Below, piece by piece: positions 1-10,881 of a stretch of DNA of 64,000 bases (positions are counted from its first letter, which is position 1; each line of letters begins with the position of its first letter). Made by a program: the position numbers and the translations under genes. Under the pieces are notes generated by a model. The model was not told the origin of the DNA and did no database searches. It saw only the letters and a list, made by a program, of their open reading frames with translations. Source of the DNA: an uncultured Saprospiraceae bacterium (lineage in GTDB: Bacteria; Bacteroidota; Bacteroidia; Chitinophagales; Saprospiraceae). The stretch spans positions 1-64,000 of the forward strand of contig CALFUU010000021.1 in NCBI GenBank assembly GCA_937929835.1. The letters run 5' to 3'.

Positions 1-26
1 GTTCACATAACTATAATACTGCCTTT

Positions 27-494
27 ATGACTGAAATTTTGGATAGGACTTGTGCAAATGGAAGATATAGAGTTCTTCAATTACCTCCTAAAAGTGAAAC
101 GCCATCAAATTTATTTACAAATGATCTTATACACTTAAAAAATATTTTAGCTACAGTTGCGGAAAGCGATTCTAATTCTCAAGTTCTTTTTAAGCAAGAA
201 GAAATTAAGATAAAGGCCGAAAATCCATTAGTGATGTGTGGCGGATTGGCTTCGTTAGCGTACTGGGGTTTAGTATATAAGCCTCAAGAGAAAATGAGTT
301 CTAGAGAGGTACTTTTAGGTATCCACGATTATCTCGATGAGTTGACTGCTAAGAAGTGGTTGGAGGCGCAATGCTATGTGAGCTTTTCAGCTTGGTCACC
401 TTGGTTCATTGGTGTAGGATTTGATTATACTTATATTATAGTGTTGAAAGATTTTAGTAAGTGCTATTTGATTTGTTTGACTGATACAGATTGA
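27..494 (+). CDS. hypothetical protein
   Basis: 155-aa ORF with ATG start; no recognised family. Confidence 0.5.
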   Translation: MTEILDRTCANGRYRVLQLPPKSETPSNLFTNDLIHLKNILATVAESDSNSQVLFKQEEIKIKAENPLVMCGGLASLAYWGLVYKPQEKMSSREVLLGIHDYLDELTAKKWLEAQCYVSFSAWSPWFIGVGFDYTYIIVLKDFSKCYLICLTDTD

Positions 495-514
495 TATTTA
501 GTTAAAATGTATAA

Positions 515-550
515 GCGCATACACCTGAGCTAATGCGTGGTTGTATGCGC
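515..550. terminator. hairpin / possible terminator
   Basis: Inverted repeat GCGCATACA (515-523) / TGTATGCGC (542-550) just after the 27..494 ORF; weak T-tract. Confidence 0.4.
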
Positions 551-636
551 CTTTCTATTCTGATGTGATTTGTACAAAAGAAGTAGAGTAGGGCTTTGGC
601 TTGGGGTAATTTTGATTTATTCGTGAGCATATGGAA

Positions 637-655
637 TCGAGGTCGCAGACCTCGA
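637..655. repeat. short perfect palindromic hairpin TCGAGGTC-gca-GACCTCGA
   Basis: 8-bp perfect stem with 3-nt loop in an intergenic region. Confidence 0.5.
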
Positions 656-892
656 CTATTTGGTTGCACTTTGTGTTCAGATGTATTTGCTGAAGAGTTA
701 ACGTTATTACTGCACAAATCCTCAGGTTTGTTTTCATTATAGCGTTGCTGTTACGTGCGATGCACCTAATTGCTACTGGATCTGTGGTGGTAGGATAGTA
801 GCCATTTTGTAGCTCTTAACTTTCTCATAACCCTATCCTAATTTGTGCTCTCGTCATAGCTGTACATTTCCTAACTATAAAAATATCATACT

Positions 893-1582
893 ATGAAAAA
901 GTGGATAACAACAGCAGCTTTCATTACGAGTCTAATGACGATGAGCCAAGCACAGACAACAATCACAGGTATGATAGGAGCGCACGCGAGTACCACCTCA
1001 GCTAATCTTTCCTTGGGTGAAGGTTCTGCACTAAACCTTAAGCCCATCACTACATTTACTGGAGGCGTGACTGTAGACCAAGCGCTGGATAGTAGACTAA
1101 GTTTTACGAGTGGTTTGCATTTAAGGAGAAAAGGCTTTGAGGTATTGGAAGGTACGAGTGTAGGCGTCTTGGGACTAGATCTTGGTGTAGGTGTCAAAGC
1201 TACCACAGAAATCAACTACATAGAAGTACCTTTTATGCTCAAGGCTAGGATAATTGACAATGGCCGAGTACAGCCTTATGTCGGGGCAGGGCCTAGTGTC
1301 TCTTATGGGATAAATGGCACATTGCGTACCGCTGCAACAGCCATCTTCGATTTTAACCTGACCCAGACTGATATAGATCTATCGAGCAACAATTATAATA
1401 GATGGCAGCTAGGAGGGCAAGCAGTAGCAGGAGCGCTCTTCCCTTATGGCCAAGGTCATTGGATGACGGAGGTAGGATACTCTACTTCATTTACAGACTT
1501 AGTAAGCGAGGATTTCCTTGTAGATTCAGGAGGAAGACATAGAGGGTGGATATTTTCAGTGGGATATGGAATGCGATTCTAA
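893..1582 (+). CDS. outer membrane beta-barrel protein (PorT-like)
   Basis: Signal peptide MKKWITTAAFITSLMTMSQAQ; alternating beta-strand pattern; C-terminal aromatic (GYGMRF). Confidence 0.75.
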   Translation: MKKWITTAAFITSLMTMSQAQTTITGMIGAHASTTSANLSLGEGSALNLKPITTFTGGVTVDQALDSRLSFTSGLHLRRKGFEVLEGTSVGVLGLDLGVGVKATTEINYIEVPFMLKARIIDNGRVQPYVGAGPSVSYGINGTLRTAATAIFDFNLTQTDIDLSSNNYNRWQLGGQAVAGALFPYGQGHWMTEVGYSTSFTDLVSEDFLVDSGGRHRGWIFSVGYGMRF

Positions 1583-1836
1583 AAATATAGAAGTTGAATA
1601 GTTGACGTGTGGGCTTAGGCCATTGCAGCGGGTTGAAGTTTTTCAGCCCGCTGCTTTTTGTTCAAACTATTTGAATCGTAATCTGTTTTATTTGCAGATG
1701 CTTATTGTTAAAAAGATGAGCTTACAGCCTTTATAAAATGTTATTTTGATTTATTGTTAGTTTTGAATTTTTAGCTATAAGAAACGTGTTGCCAGATTTT
1801 TTAAGATTCGGCATTATGTGAAAGCATTATAATTAT

Positions 1837-2928
1837 ATGACTTCAAAAGAAGTGGGGAAGAATAAGCAAACTTTGCTGACCAAAAAGAGAAGACCAATTG
1901 TCATTGGAGGGCCTTGCAGTGCTGAGACAGAGAAGCAAGTTCTAGAAACAGGCAGACGTATCGCGGCTACTGGTAAGGTAGATATCTTCCGGGCAGGGAT
2001 ATGGAAACCCCGTACACGTCCAGGGAGTTTTGAGGGGGTAGGAGAGAAAGGCCTACCTTGGTGTCAAAAGGTCAAAGAATCGACAGGGCTGCCCATAACG
2101 GTAGAGGTCGCCAAGACTGCACACATAGAAGCTTGCCTCAAGCACGATATTGATATCTTGTGGATAGGGGCTAGGACAACAGTCAATCCCTTTGTAGTCC
2201 AAGAATTGGCAGATGCCCTTCGTGGGGTAGACATACCTGTTCTGGTTAAGAATCCTATCAATCCAGACCTCGCGCTGTGGTTAGGTGCTGTAGAGCGGTT
2301 TCAGAAAGCAGGGATCCAAGAGCTCGGTGTTATCCATAGAGGCTTCTCCAATCTAAGTGAGAAATATTATAGAAATAGACCACAGTGGCAGATTCCTCTA
2401 GAGTTTATGCGAAGAATGCCAGACATCCCTATGATTAATGATCCAAGTCATATTTGTGGACGACGCGATATCCTGCAAGAGGTAGCACAGAAGGCTCTTG
2501 ATCTTGGTTTTGATGGGTTGATGATTGAGTCCCATATCGATCCAGATCAAGCACTCTCTGATGCACAACAACAGATCACACCTGAGGTCTTGGGGCAGCT
2601 GATAACTGATCTAGTCCTAAGAGAAGACTATGAAGATGAACCACTTAAGCAAAGTAAAATAGAGAGCCTCCGTCAAGAAATTAACAATATCGATGAAGAG
2701 CTCATCAATCTCTTGTCCAATAGGATGAAGGTCGCTAGAGAAATAGGGCGCTACAAGAAAAAGAATAATATGACCATACTGCAGCAGCGCCGATGGAATG
2801 AGATCATAGAAAGAAGTAAGCTGCAAGCTGCCCGCTCTGGCTTGAGTGAAGCTTTTATTTTGAATTTTATCAGTGCTATCCACGACGAGAGCATAGATCA
2901 ACAGGAGCAGGTGTATAAGGATGTATAG
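1837..2928 (+). CDS. bifunctional 3-deoxy-7-phosphoheptulonate synthase / chorismate mutase
   Basis: DAHPS motifs GGPCSAE, RAGIWKPRTRPGSFEG, NDPSHICGRRD; C-terminal CM helix IDEELINLLSNRMKVAREIGRYKK. Confidence 0.93.
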   Translation: MTSKEVGKNKQTLLTKKRRPIVIGGPCSAETEKQVLETGRRIAATGKVDIFRAGIWKPRTRPGSFEGVGEKGLPWCQKVKESTGLPITVEVAKTAHIEACLKHDIDILWIGARTTVNPFVVQELADALRGVDIPVLVKNPINPDLALWLGAVERFQKAGIQELGVIHRGFSNLSEKYYRNRPQWQIPLEFMRRMPDIPMINDPSHICGRRDILQEVAQKALDLGFDGLMIESHIDPDQALSDAQQQITPEVLGQLITDLVLREDYEDEPLKQSKIESLRQEINNIDEELINLLSNRMKVAREIGRYKKKNNMTILQQRRWNEIIERSKLQAARSGLSEAFILNFISAIHDESIDQQEQVYKDV

Positions 2929-3074
2929 TGCATTTCTATCCTTAATTACCAATCACATATAAAGAGAAAAGTCTATCACGTTACAGCCATTAACTAGGAT
3001 TCTTAAGTCTATATAAGAAAGAATATTCCAATTAATACTATATTCATCTAGTACTATCAAAACTAGATGTCTGT

Positions 3075-6000
3075 ATGAAATTCCAACTATCCTTACTGTT
3101 TATACTTTGCTTAAGCTACGGCTATTCACAACAAGCTACTACCTCCAGCTCTCCACAACACGAAGAAATGTACAGCTCGGTAGAGTGGAGACATATCGGC
3201 CCCTTTAGAGGAGGAAGGTCCTGTGCGGTTACAGGTGTGCCAGGCAAGCCACAGCTTTATTATTTTGGATCGACTGGTGGCGGTGTATGGAAGACAGAGA
3301 ATGGAGGGCAGTCCTGGTCTAATATTTCTGACGGCTTCTTTGGGGGTTCTATAGGAGCTGTGTCGGTATCTACATCAGATAATAATGTGATTTATGCAGG
3401 TGGTGGAGAGAAGACAGTGAGGGGAAATGTCTCCTATGGCTATGGTGTGTGGCGCTCAGAAGATGCGGGAAAGACGTGGGAATCAAGAGGCCTTAAAAAA
3501 TCTAGACACATCTCTAGATTGCGGATAGACCCTAATAATCCTAATATCGTCTACGCTGCAGTGATGGGTAACTTGTTTGCGGATACAGATGAGCGAGGTG
3601 TCTATAAATCAGTGGATGGCGGCAAGAACTGGAAGAAGGTCCTCTTTGCGAATGAGAAGTCAGGAGCAGTGGATTTAATTATTGATCCCAATAATTCTAG
3701 AATCTTGTATGCCACAACTTGGACGATAAGGCGGACACCTTATTCTTTGTCTAGTGGTGGAGAGGGATCGGCTTTGTGGAAGAGCACAGATAGCGGCGAG
3801 ACTTGGACCGATATAAGTGCCAACAAAGGCTTGCCCTCAGGTGTGTGGGGTATTAGTGGCGTGACTGTTTCGCCACAAAATTCTGATCGCGTCTGGGCTA
3901 TCATCGAAAACAAAAGTGGTGGCGTCTACAGATCTGATGACGCGGGTAAGACTTGGCAAAAACTCAATAGTGAAAGATCCCTACGTCAGCGGGCTTGGTA
4001 CTACACTAGGATATATGCAGACACGCAGGATGAAGATGTTGTCTATGTCGTCAATGTCAATTATCACAAGTCCAAGGATGGTGGCAAGACATTTAAGTCG
4101 GCAAGAGCACCTCACGGAGATCATCATGATATGTGGATAGATCCCGATGATGGAGATAGAATGATTATGGGTGATGATGGTGGTGCACAGGTAAGTTACG
4201 ATGGTGGAGGTACTTGGTCTACGTATCACAACCAACCGACGGCACAGTTTTATCGTGTGACGACGGACAATCATTTTCCTTATCGCATCTATGTGGCGCA
4301 GCAAGATAACAGCACACTCAGGATTCCACACAGGACGATGGGATCTAGCATCACCGAGAGCGACTGGGAGCGCACGGCTGGCGGCGAGTCTGCACATATT
4401 GCTGTAGATCCGACGGATAACGATATCGTATATGGGGGCAGCTATGATGGTTTTTTGACAAGAATGGATCATAAGACCGATCAGACTAGAGCCATCAATG
4501 TTTGGCCAGATAATCCTATGGGGCATGGCGCAGAAGGTATGAAGTATCGTTTTCAATGGAACTTCCCGATTTTCTTTTCTAAGCACGATCCTCAAGTCTT
4601 ATATACAGCCTCTAACCATTTGCACCGAACGACAGATGAGGGGCAGACCTGGGAGATTATCAGTCCAGATCTGACACGTAACGATCCAGAAAAATTAAAA
4701 TCTTCGGGTGGCCCTATCACGCAAGACAATACCAGTGTCGAGTATTACTGTACCATTTTTGCAGCTCAGGAGTCTCCCCTCAAGGAGGGCCTTATCTGGG
4801 TAGGCTCAGATGATGGGCTCGTCCACTTAACAAAAGATGGCGGAGAAAACTGGACAAACATCACACCTACGGGTATGCCAAAATGGTTGATGATCAACTG
4901 TATAGAACCCGATCCGCATAATGAAGCTGGCTGCTACTTGGCGGGTACATTATATAAAGATGGAGACTTCCAACCTTACCTCTACAAGACAAGTAACTAC
5001 GGCGTCACTTGGAATAAGATGACGACGGGTATAGATAAAGAACATTTTACAAGAGTGATACGGGCTGATCCTGAGCAAGAGGGTTATCTCTATGCCGGTA
5101 CTGAGAGTGGAATGTATATTTCTGAAGATGATGGACGATCTTGGAAGACTTTTCAATTGAACTTGCCTATTGTTCCTATAACTGATTTGGTGATAAAAAA
5201 TGATAACCTGATAGCCGCTACACAAGGAAGAAGTATCTGGATGATCGATGATCTCAGTACTGTAAGGAGTGCGATGGCTCTATCCAAAGTGGAGGATCAT
5301 TTATTTAAGCCAGCGGATGCCTATAGGATGAGAGGAGGACAGAACAAAAAAGCGAAAGGTGTCGGTATGAATCATCCTGGAGGGGTCAATGTGCATTATT
5401 ATCTCAAGGATTATGACGCTAAGGAAGACAGTATTACACTTACATTCCGTAATGCAGAGGGTGAGGTTGTAAGAACGTATAACAGCAAGGCCAAAGAGAA
5501 AGTTGACTCACTAGCAGTGGAGTTGGGTGCCAATAATTTCAATTGGAATATGCAGCTACCTGCGGCAAAGAAATTTAAAGGAATGGTGTTTTGGTGGGGA
5601 TCATTGGCGGGACCTAAGGTGGTGCCAGGAAAGTATACTGTAGAGTTGTCTGTTAATGAAACTGTACAGACTCAGGAGTTTGAAATTCTAAAGGATCCTA
5701 GAGTGCCTTATAACCAAGAGGAGTTACAGCAACAGTATGATTTTATATCTAGTATCAACGCCAAGGTGACGGAAGCCCACGAGGATATCATAGAAATGCG
5801 AAAGCTCAAAAAGCAGATGAAGGATTTCCTTAAACAACACGAAAGTCCTAAGGTCAAGCAGAAGATTGAGGTATTGGATTCTACCTTATCGGTAATCGAA
5901 AAGACTTTATATCAAACCCAAAATAGGAGCCGTCAAGATCCTCTTAATTTCCCTATCAGGTTGACCAATAAGTTGGCACATCTCAATTCCTTGTCTCAGA

Positions 6001-6182
6001 TGAGTGATGGTCCACCCACAGCTTCTATGTTGGCTGTCCAAGCGGAATTAACTGAGCAAATAGATCAAGAGCTGGCCGCTTATAGAGCTTTAAAATCCAA
6101 AGAGGTGCAAGCGCTTAATGATTTGATACGATCAGAAATAACGGACTTTATCAAGTTGAAAGCACCAGCGCAGGAGCCTTAA
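3075..6182 (+). CDS. VPS10/sortilin-type BNR-repeat glycosyl hydrolase-like exported protein
   Basis: Signal peptide; many 'S.DGG.TW' (Asp-box/BNR) motifs such as SVDGGKNWKKV, TKDGGENWTNI. Confidence 0.85.
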   Translation: MKFQLSLLFILCLSYGYSQQATTSSSPQHEEMYSSVEWRHIGPFRGGRSCAVTGVPGKPQLYYFGSTGGGVWKTENGGQSWSNISDGFFGGSIGAVSVSTSDNNVIYAGGGEKTVRGNVSYGYGVWRSEDAGKTWESRGLKKSRHISRLRIDPNNPNIVYAAVMGNLFADTDERGVYKSVDGGKNWKKVLFANEKSGAVDLIIDPNNSRILYATTWTIRRTPYSLSSGGEGSALWKSTDSGETWTDISANKGLPSGVWGISGVTVSPQNSDRVWAIIENKSGGVYRSDDAGKTWQKLNSERSLRQRAWYYTRIYADTQDEDVVYVVNVNYHKSKDGGKTFKSARAPHGDHHDMWIDPDDGDRMIMGDDGGAQVSYDGGGTWSTYHNQPTAQFYRVTTDNHFPYRIYVAQQDNSTLRIPHRTMGSSITESDWERTAGGESAHIAVDPTDNDIVYGGSYDGFLTRMDHKTDQTRAINVWPDNPMGHGAEGMKYRFQWNFPIFFSKHDPQVLYTASNHLHRTTDEGQTWEIISPDLTRNDPEKLKSSGGPITQDNTSVEYYCTIFAAQESPLKEGLIWVGSDDGLVHLTKDGGENWTNITPTGMPKWLMINCIEPDPHNEAGCYLAGTLYKDGDFQPYLYKTSNYGVTWNKMTTGIDKEHFTRVIRADPEQEGYLYAGTESGMYISEDDGRSWKTFQLNLPIVPITDLVIKNDNLIAATQGRSIWMIDDLSTVRSAMALSKVEDHLFKPADAYRMRGGQNKKAKGVGMNHPGGVNVHYYLKDYDAKEDSITLTFRNAEGEVVRTYNSKAKEKVDSLAVELGANNFNWNMQLPAAKKFKGMVFWWGSLAGPKVVPGKYTVELSVNETVQTQEFEILKDPRVPYNQEELQQQYDFISSINAKVTEAHEDIIEMRKLKKQMKDFLKQHESPKVKQKIEVLDSTLSVIEKTLYQTQNRSRQDPLNFPIRLTNKLAHLNSLSQMSDGPPTASMLAVQAELTEQIDQELAAYRALKSKEVQALNDLIRSEITDFIKLKAPAQEP

Positions 6183-6237
6183 GGTCTCTATGCGCATTAA
6201 ATTGTTGAGATAAGAACAAAATGCTTATCCTAGCAAC

Positions 6238-6798
6238 TTAGTCTATTATCCAAGGATCATCTCCTATGAATTTTTTAGTTTTTTTGGTCGAACAGATGCC
6301 TAGCGTTAGGCCAAAAGCCAGTTGGCTACCGCCAAGCAAGAGTAGTTCGGTCTTGTTTTCTTTGACAAAGAGCGCACTAAATGCGGTGGACAATCCCATA
6401 ATCGAAATAACCCCACCTACTATTGCTAGAGCATCTCTTCTCTTAAATGATTTTTCTGATTTATAGTCTTCAATAAATAGGAGATCCTTCTTGGCTATTG
6501 TCTTGTATGGATTGTAATCAAATAGGGTTTTATCTAATTCTGACTTCTCAAGAGCCAATTCTTTTGTTACTACAGATTTAGAAAAATTAAATCGTACACT
6601 ATCTTGTGATAGGGAAAGGAAGTGCCCTGAAAATTTTAAGAAGTCGCAGCAACCTTGTTCTTTTGTAGCCTTTGCACCTACTTTTAGGAATCGTGATTTT
6701 GTTATTTCTACCCTATTCTCTCCATTTCTTAAAATGAGATTCTGAGACAGACAGCTACTGTATAATGCTAAGAATAGAACCGTTGCAATGATTTTCAT
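6238..6798 (-). CDS. hypothetical exported protein
   Basis: 186-aa ORF with signal peptide and two hydrophobic helices. Confidence 0.6.
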   Translation of the reverse strand: MKIIATVLFLALYSSCLSQNLILRNGENRVEITKSRFLKVGAKATKEQGCCDFLKFSGHFLSLSQDSVRFNFSKSVVTKELALEKSELDKTLFDYNPYKTIAKKDLLFIEDYKSEKSFKRRDALAIVGGVISIMGLSTAFSALFVKENKTELLLLGGSQLAFGLTLGICSTKKTKKFIGDDPWIID

Positions 6799-6867
6799 AT
6801 ATTTTGATAGTTGGTGGATCCGACAAAAATAGAAAGTTTCTGGATTAACTAAATAATCTATGTGTTG

Positions 6868-7446
6868 TTAGGTGCTGAATAGCTCTGGGTATAGCAAATA
6901 GGCTTTCATTACAAAAGAAACAGAATCACCCACCCACAGTTCTCCTTCCATAATCATACGGATTACCTCTTGTGGAGGTTTGGTCAAGACTTCTATATCT
7001 TCTGTGATATCTAAATCTTGGATTGCATTAAAAGTTAAGCCTGTCGCTAAGTATCCATAGGTCTTGTGGGTGGCCTTGGTGGGAATGTTGGAGATGACAC
7101 CTAGGGGTATAAGTTGATCTTCTATTGCGGAGATACCCGTCTCCTCGCGCAGTTCTGCGATAGCGGATTGGATAGGTGTTTTCCCAGCTTGCACAAAGCC
7201 CGCTGGCAATTCTAAGATATGTTTTCTTTGACCGTGTTTGTATTGATTGACGAGGACTATATGACCAGTATCCTTTAAGAACGGCACCACCATAGCTGCG
7301 TCTGCCATTGTTGTGATATAATAATCGTCGACTATAGTATGATCGGGTAACTTTACCTTGTGCTTTTTGATGGGAAACCAAGGGCTAGGTGAGACATCTG
7401 TTTCTTCCAGTATCTCCCAGACGGCTTCGTTTTTGTCTGTGCTCAT
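6868..7446 (-). CDS. NUDIX hydrolase (ADP-ribose pyrophosphatase-like)
   Basis: Nudix box ELPAGFVQAGKTPIQSAIAELREETG. Confidence 0.9.
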   Translation of the reverse strand: MSTDKNEAVWEILEETDVSPSPWFPIKKHKVKLPDHTIVDDYYITTMADAAMVVPFLKDTGHIVLVNQYKHGQRKHILELPAGFVQAGKTPIQSAIAELREETGISAIEDQLIPLGVISNIPTKATHKTYGYLATGLTFNAIQDLDITEDIEVLTKPPQEVIRMIMEGELWVGDSVSFVMKAYLLYPELFST

Positions 7447-7561
7447 AGGATTGCAAGGTATGCTGAAAGCTTCAAAGTCAGTTTAAATTTTTGAAGATGA
7501 TTAATTTAAATGTTTAGTTATAGTCATTAAAGAGTCCTTCCCACAATCTAGGAAATTTATT

Positions 7562-8593
7562 CTATTCTAGCTCCACACACCCCCACAGCATAAACAAATC
7601 CAACATCGGCTCCTGCTTCAGTAAGTAATACTTTTTTCCAAAAAGATTAATTGGCGCCGCTAGCATATTCATAACAGCCCAAGTGATTTTGCTTTGTGGA
7701 TTACCGAGGCTTGCTTGCGTTTTGATATTCATAATCGTGGCTGAAGCACCATAACCCAACACTACTGGACCAGAGTCAATATCCATTTCGTTGGAACCAT
7801 CTTCATTTTCTTTGACGAGCTGTATGCCCAGAAAATCAGTAACCAAGAGATCTTGGAATTGGTGATTGTAAAGAAGAATCTTTTCGTACCCGAACTCACT
7901 TAAGCAATAAGTTATCATCGCACTGGACGAGCCTCTAACTAGATTCCGATCACTGTCTGTGTGATGGATTAATCCTGTGGGATGATTTGTAGATCTTAGG
8001 ATGCTAGTTGCCCAACGCTGTTGCAACGCTGTATCTGATAATGAAATTAGCCCTATAAGATTATCTGCAGGCCATCGTTCCTTTGTGTACGTGTCCAATA
8101 GTCTTAAGCTGTCAGAAAGTGTCGCGGCTAGCCTTTCTTCTATTATAGTTGATTGATTTTTTACTTCATCTTGGTGTGTGGATTGCGCAAAGAGGGGACT
8201 CTTTTTATATCTGCTGTAGACAAAGTTGGCCCAGCCATTGTAGAACATTCCATACTGAGGTGTTAGCGTGGGATCAAACGTCTCCAGTGCTTTATTTGAT
8301 TGGATTCTGTGGATGCAATCGTCTACAATTTTTACATACCGTTCTGTTGTTATCCTATTGTTGTCGCAGTAATCTATAATGGAGAGGGCAAGGAGGGCAT
8401 TGCTAAAGAGCTTCCCTTCGGGAAACCGTTGTTGCAACTTGTCGTCATATCCCTTTGATAATATATCAGAGAGATAGGTTATTTGATTTCTTGCTGATCT
8501 GTTTCTTAGCGTTTTATTGAATGGCGTTACTAGATTTGATAGGGGATAAATAAGAAGTATCAGTCCTAAATATTTGAAGATCTTCTTTTTCAT
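7562..8593 (-). CDS. hypothetical membrane/exported protein
   Basis: 343-aa ORF with N-terminal hydrophobic segment. Confidence 0.6.
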   Translation of the reverse strand: MKKKIFKYLGLILLIYPLSNLVTPFNKTLRNRSARNQITYLSDILSKGYDDKLQQRFPEGKLFSNALLALSIIDYCDNNRITTERYVKIVDDCIHRIQSNKALETFDPTLTPQYGMFYNGWANFVYSRYKKSPLFAQSTHQDEVKNQSTIIEERLAATLSDSLRLLDTYTKERWPADNLIGLISLSDTALQQRWATSILRSTNHPTGLIHHTDSDRNLVRGSSSAMITYCLSEFGYEKILLYNHQFQDLLVTDFLGIQLVKENEDGSNEMDIDSGPVVLGYGASATIMNIKTQASLGNPQSKITWAVMNMLAAPINLFGKKYYLLKQEPMLDLFMLWGCVELE

Positions 8594-8667
8594 AACGCCT
8601 GGGTCTTCGTCGCCCTTATAGCAACGAAAATCGGGGAAGTTTCATTGTTAATTTGGAGAATGCAACT

Positions 8668-9147
8668 CTAGAACTCCTCTATGAAGTTGCCCCAGACCCA
8701 TCCTTCTGTGCCCGCATATTTGATTTTGCACCACTTGCCGGCTTTGCCTTCAAGGAAGAAGGTCTCGGTATCGTAGTACATTACTTCGACTTCGGAGTTG
8801 GCTGGTATGCGCATGACGATCTCAGATATCAGGGAAGGCTTAGAGCGCATATTCATCGTCTCGCTATCGATGATAACCATACCTCTCTTGAATTTCGTAG
8901 TGCCTTCGCAATCGGCTAGTTTAGTTTCCAATGCAGTAATGAGAGAATCTTTCTGAATGATGAGCAACTCCTGATTCTTGGTAACGGGATTGGGTAACTT
9001 AGAGAAAAATGAAGAGAGCACATTGGTAGGGCTCTGCTGTGTGATGATAGATATGAGTAACCATATGGTCACGAGACCAAATAGAATCATATATCCCCAC
9101 TTTAGAAGAGGATTGGAACGCTTTTGTCCGTATCGAGGTTTTGCCAT
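8668..9147 (-). CDS. SH3 domain-containing membrane protein
   Basis: N-terminal TM; bacterial SH3-like C-terminus MNMRSKPSLISEIVMRIPANSEVEV...GKWCKIKYAGTEGWVWGNFIEEF. Confidence 0.75.
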   Translation of the reverse strand: MAKPRYGQKRSNPLLKWGYMILFGLVTIWLLISIITQQSPTNVLSSFFSKLPNPVTKNQELLIIQKDSLITALETKLADCEGTTKFKRGMVIIDSETMNMRSKPSLISEIVMRIPANSEVEVMYYDTETFFLEGKAGKWCKIKYAGTEGWVWGNFIEEF

Positions 9148-9249
9148 TATAAATCGGGGTCTGTCGGTTATTCAGACAGACCATTAACTATTGCTTGTCG
9201 AAAATAGCAAGATTACAAGCATTATCAAGTCTTATGGCTGCCTATTTTT

Positions 9250-10092
9250 TTATTCCCAGATAGTAGTGAATGAGAATCCTAGCCCGAGAGTTCTAGGCTG
9301 GTTGATGCCGTATACTATATATGTTGCTCCAAAATTGAGAACATATCTATCATATAGCTCAAAGATAATCCCCCCTATTCCATATAATCCAGCCTCCCAC
9401 AGGCCATCTATCTCTGTAGTGTAGTACCCACCGCCACCAACGAGCTGTACACCATCCGCAAGAAAATAGGAGCCAACCTCAGCAGCGATATTGTAGGTTG
9501 TTCCTGTCTGGCGAGTCGTAATAATCTGATCAGGCATAGAGGGAAATGGAGATGGAATAATTCTCGTCTCAAAAGCATCTCTAAAGTAATCCGTCATCTG
9601 AATGTTAACATCTATAGAGGTGATCGTATCAATATCATAAGAGGCTATTAGGCCTACAGAAAAGTTAGATACGTCATCTATGCTGGGATTAGAGTGAGCA
9701 TACGTTCTATTGCCCAGCGGCACACCGAGGCCAGCCATTACCCCCAACTTAAATAAGTCCCCATCCTTGACCTGGGCTTTGAAATCAAAATTGCCAAAGG
9801 CAACATCTGACTGATAGTTCATCCCTAGTTCTACTTTGTCACTCAGTCCATAAGTGATTCTCCATGATAAATTGGAAGCGATAGCGATGGTATCTTCTCC
9901 CATAAATCCGCTGTCATTCCAAAAACCACTGCTTCTACTGACATTGTATGTCGGTTCGAATTCTGTTGTTTTATTTGGCAGAGGAACAGTATTAAATGTA
10001 ACAAGTTTTGTGCCTGCAATCCCCGATATCTGAGCCATACATACATCTGAAATCAGACAGATAATGAAGCAAAAGCAAATTCTAGACAACAT
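9250..10092 (-). CDS. putative outer-membrane beta-barrel protein
   Basis: Signal peptide; barrel-like strand pattern; downstream of the metal ABC genes. Confidence 0.6.
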   Translation of the reverse strand: MLSRICFCFIICLISDVCMAQISGIAGTKLVTFNTVPLPNKTTEFEPTYNVSRSSGFWNDSGFMGEDTIAIASNLSWRITYGLSDKVELGMNYQSDVAFGNFDFKAQVKDGDLFKLGVMAGLGVPLGNRTYAHSNPSIDDVSNFSVGLIASYDIDTITSIDVNIQMTDYFRDAFETRIIPSPFPSMPDQIITTRQTGTTYNIAAEVGSYFLADGVQLVGGGGYYTTEIDGLWEAGLYGIGGIIFELYDRYVLNFGATYIVYGINQPRTLGLGFSFTTIWE

Positions 10093-10128
10093 ATAAAACT
10101 GAGTGTTTGGAAGTTATGAATAGCAGTT

Positions 10129-10881
10129 TCAAATGAGACCTGTTTTGTGGAGTATAGTCAGTTGCGGACCATAAGCCTTGGCTATATTGGCTTGCGTAAA
10201 AGTTGTTTCAGTATCACCATAGACAATCAATCTCTGATTGAGTAATATGACTTTATCGAAATAGGATTTCACTGTAGAAAGATCGTGATGCACAACTAAA
10301 ATGGTTTTGCCAGCTTTGGCCAATTCTTTTAGAATACTGATGATCTTTTCTTCAGTCGTAATATCTACACCTACAAAGGGCTCATCAAGAAAAAATATAT
10401 CTGCTTGCTGGCACAGCGCTCTTGCAATAAATACACGTTGCTGCTGTCCTCCAGAGAGCTTCCCGATTTGCCGATTTGCGAGATCAAGGATGCCAATTTT
10501 TTTCATAGCATCATCGGCAATGGCATTGTCCTCTTTTGATAATCTTTGGAGTAGTTTTTTGTAAGGATATCGGCCCATCAAGACGATGTCTCGCACCGTT
10601 GCTGGAAACTGCCAATCCACTTCATCCTTCTGCGGGACATAGGCGATTTGCTTTCTGACATCATCTATCTCATCGCCTAGGACTTCTATATCTCCTGCAT
10701 TATAATCTATCAGCCCAAGTATGGATTTAAATAGAGTAGACTTTCCAGCACCATTAGGGCCTATCACACCATATACATTGCCCGCCCTGATGTCAAGGTG
10801 TATATTGGTCAGAACTCTCTTGGTTCCATAGTTGACGGAGAGTCCTCTGACTTTGATATGGGTATTAGGTGTAGGGCGCAC
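10129..10881 (-). CDS. metal ABC transporter ATP-binding protein (Mn/Zn type)
   Basis: Walker A GPNGAGKST, signature LSGGQQQRV, Walker B IFFLDEP. Confidence 0.9.
   Translation of the reverse strand: MRPTPNTHIKVRGLSVNYGTKRVLTNIHLDIRAGNVYGVIGPNGAGKSTLFKSILGLIDYNAGDIEVLGDEIDDVRKQIAYVPQKDEVDWQFPATVRDIVLMGRYPYKKLLQRLSKEDNAIADDAMKKIGILDLANRQIGKLSGGQQQRVFIARALCQQADIFFLDEPFVGVDITTEEKIISILKELAKAGKTILVVHHDLSTVKSYFDKVILLNQRLIVYGDTETTFTQANIAKAYGPQLTILHKTGLI

Noticed and set aside
1837-2928. DAHP synthase-chorismate mutase fusion as a novelty
   Set aside because: This bifunctional architecture is already known from Bacteroidota.
3916-5225. ORFs 3916..4140 (+), 3981..4595 (-) and 4950..5225 (-)
   Set aside because: Overlap the VPS10/BNR protein completely; no domain signal.
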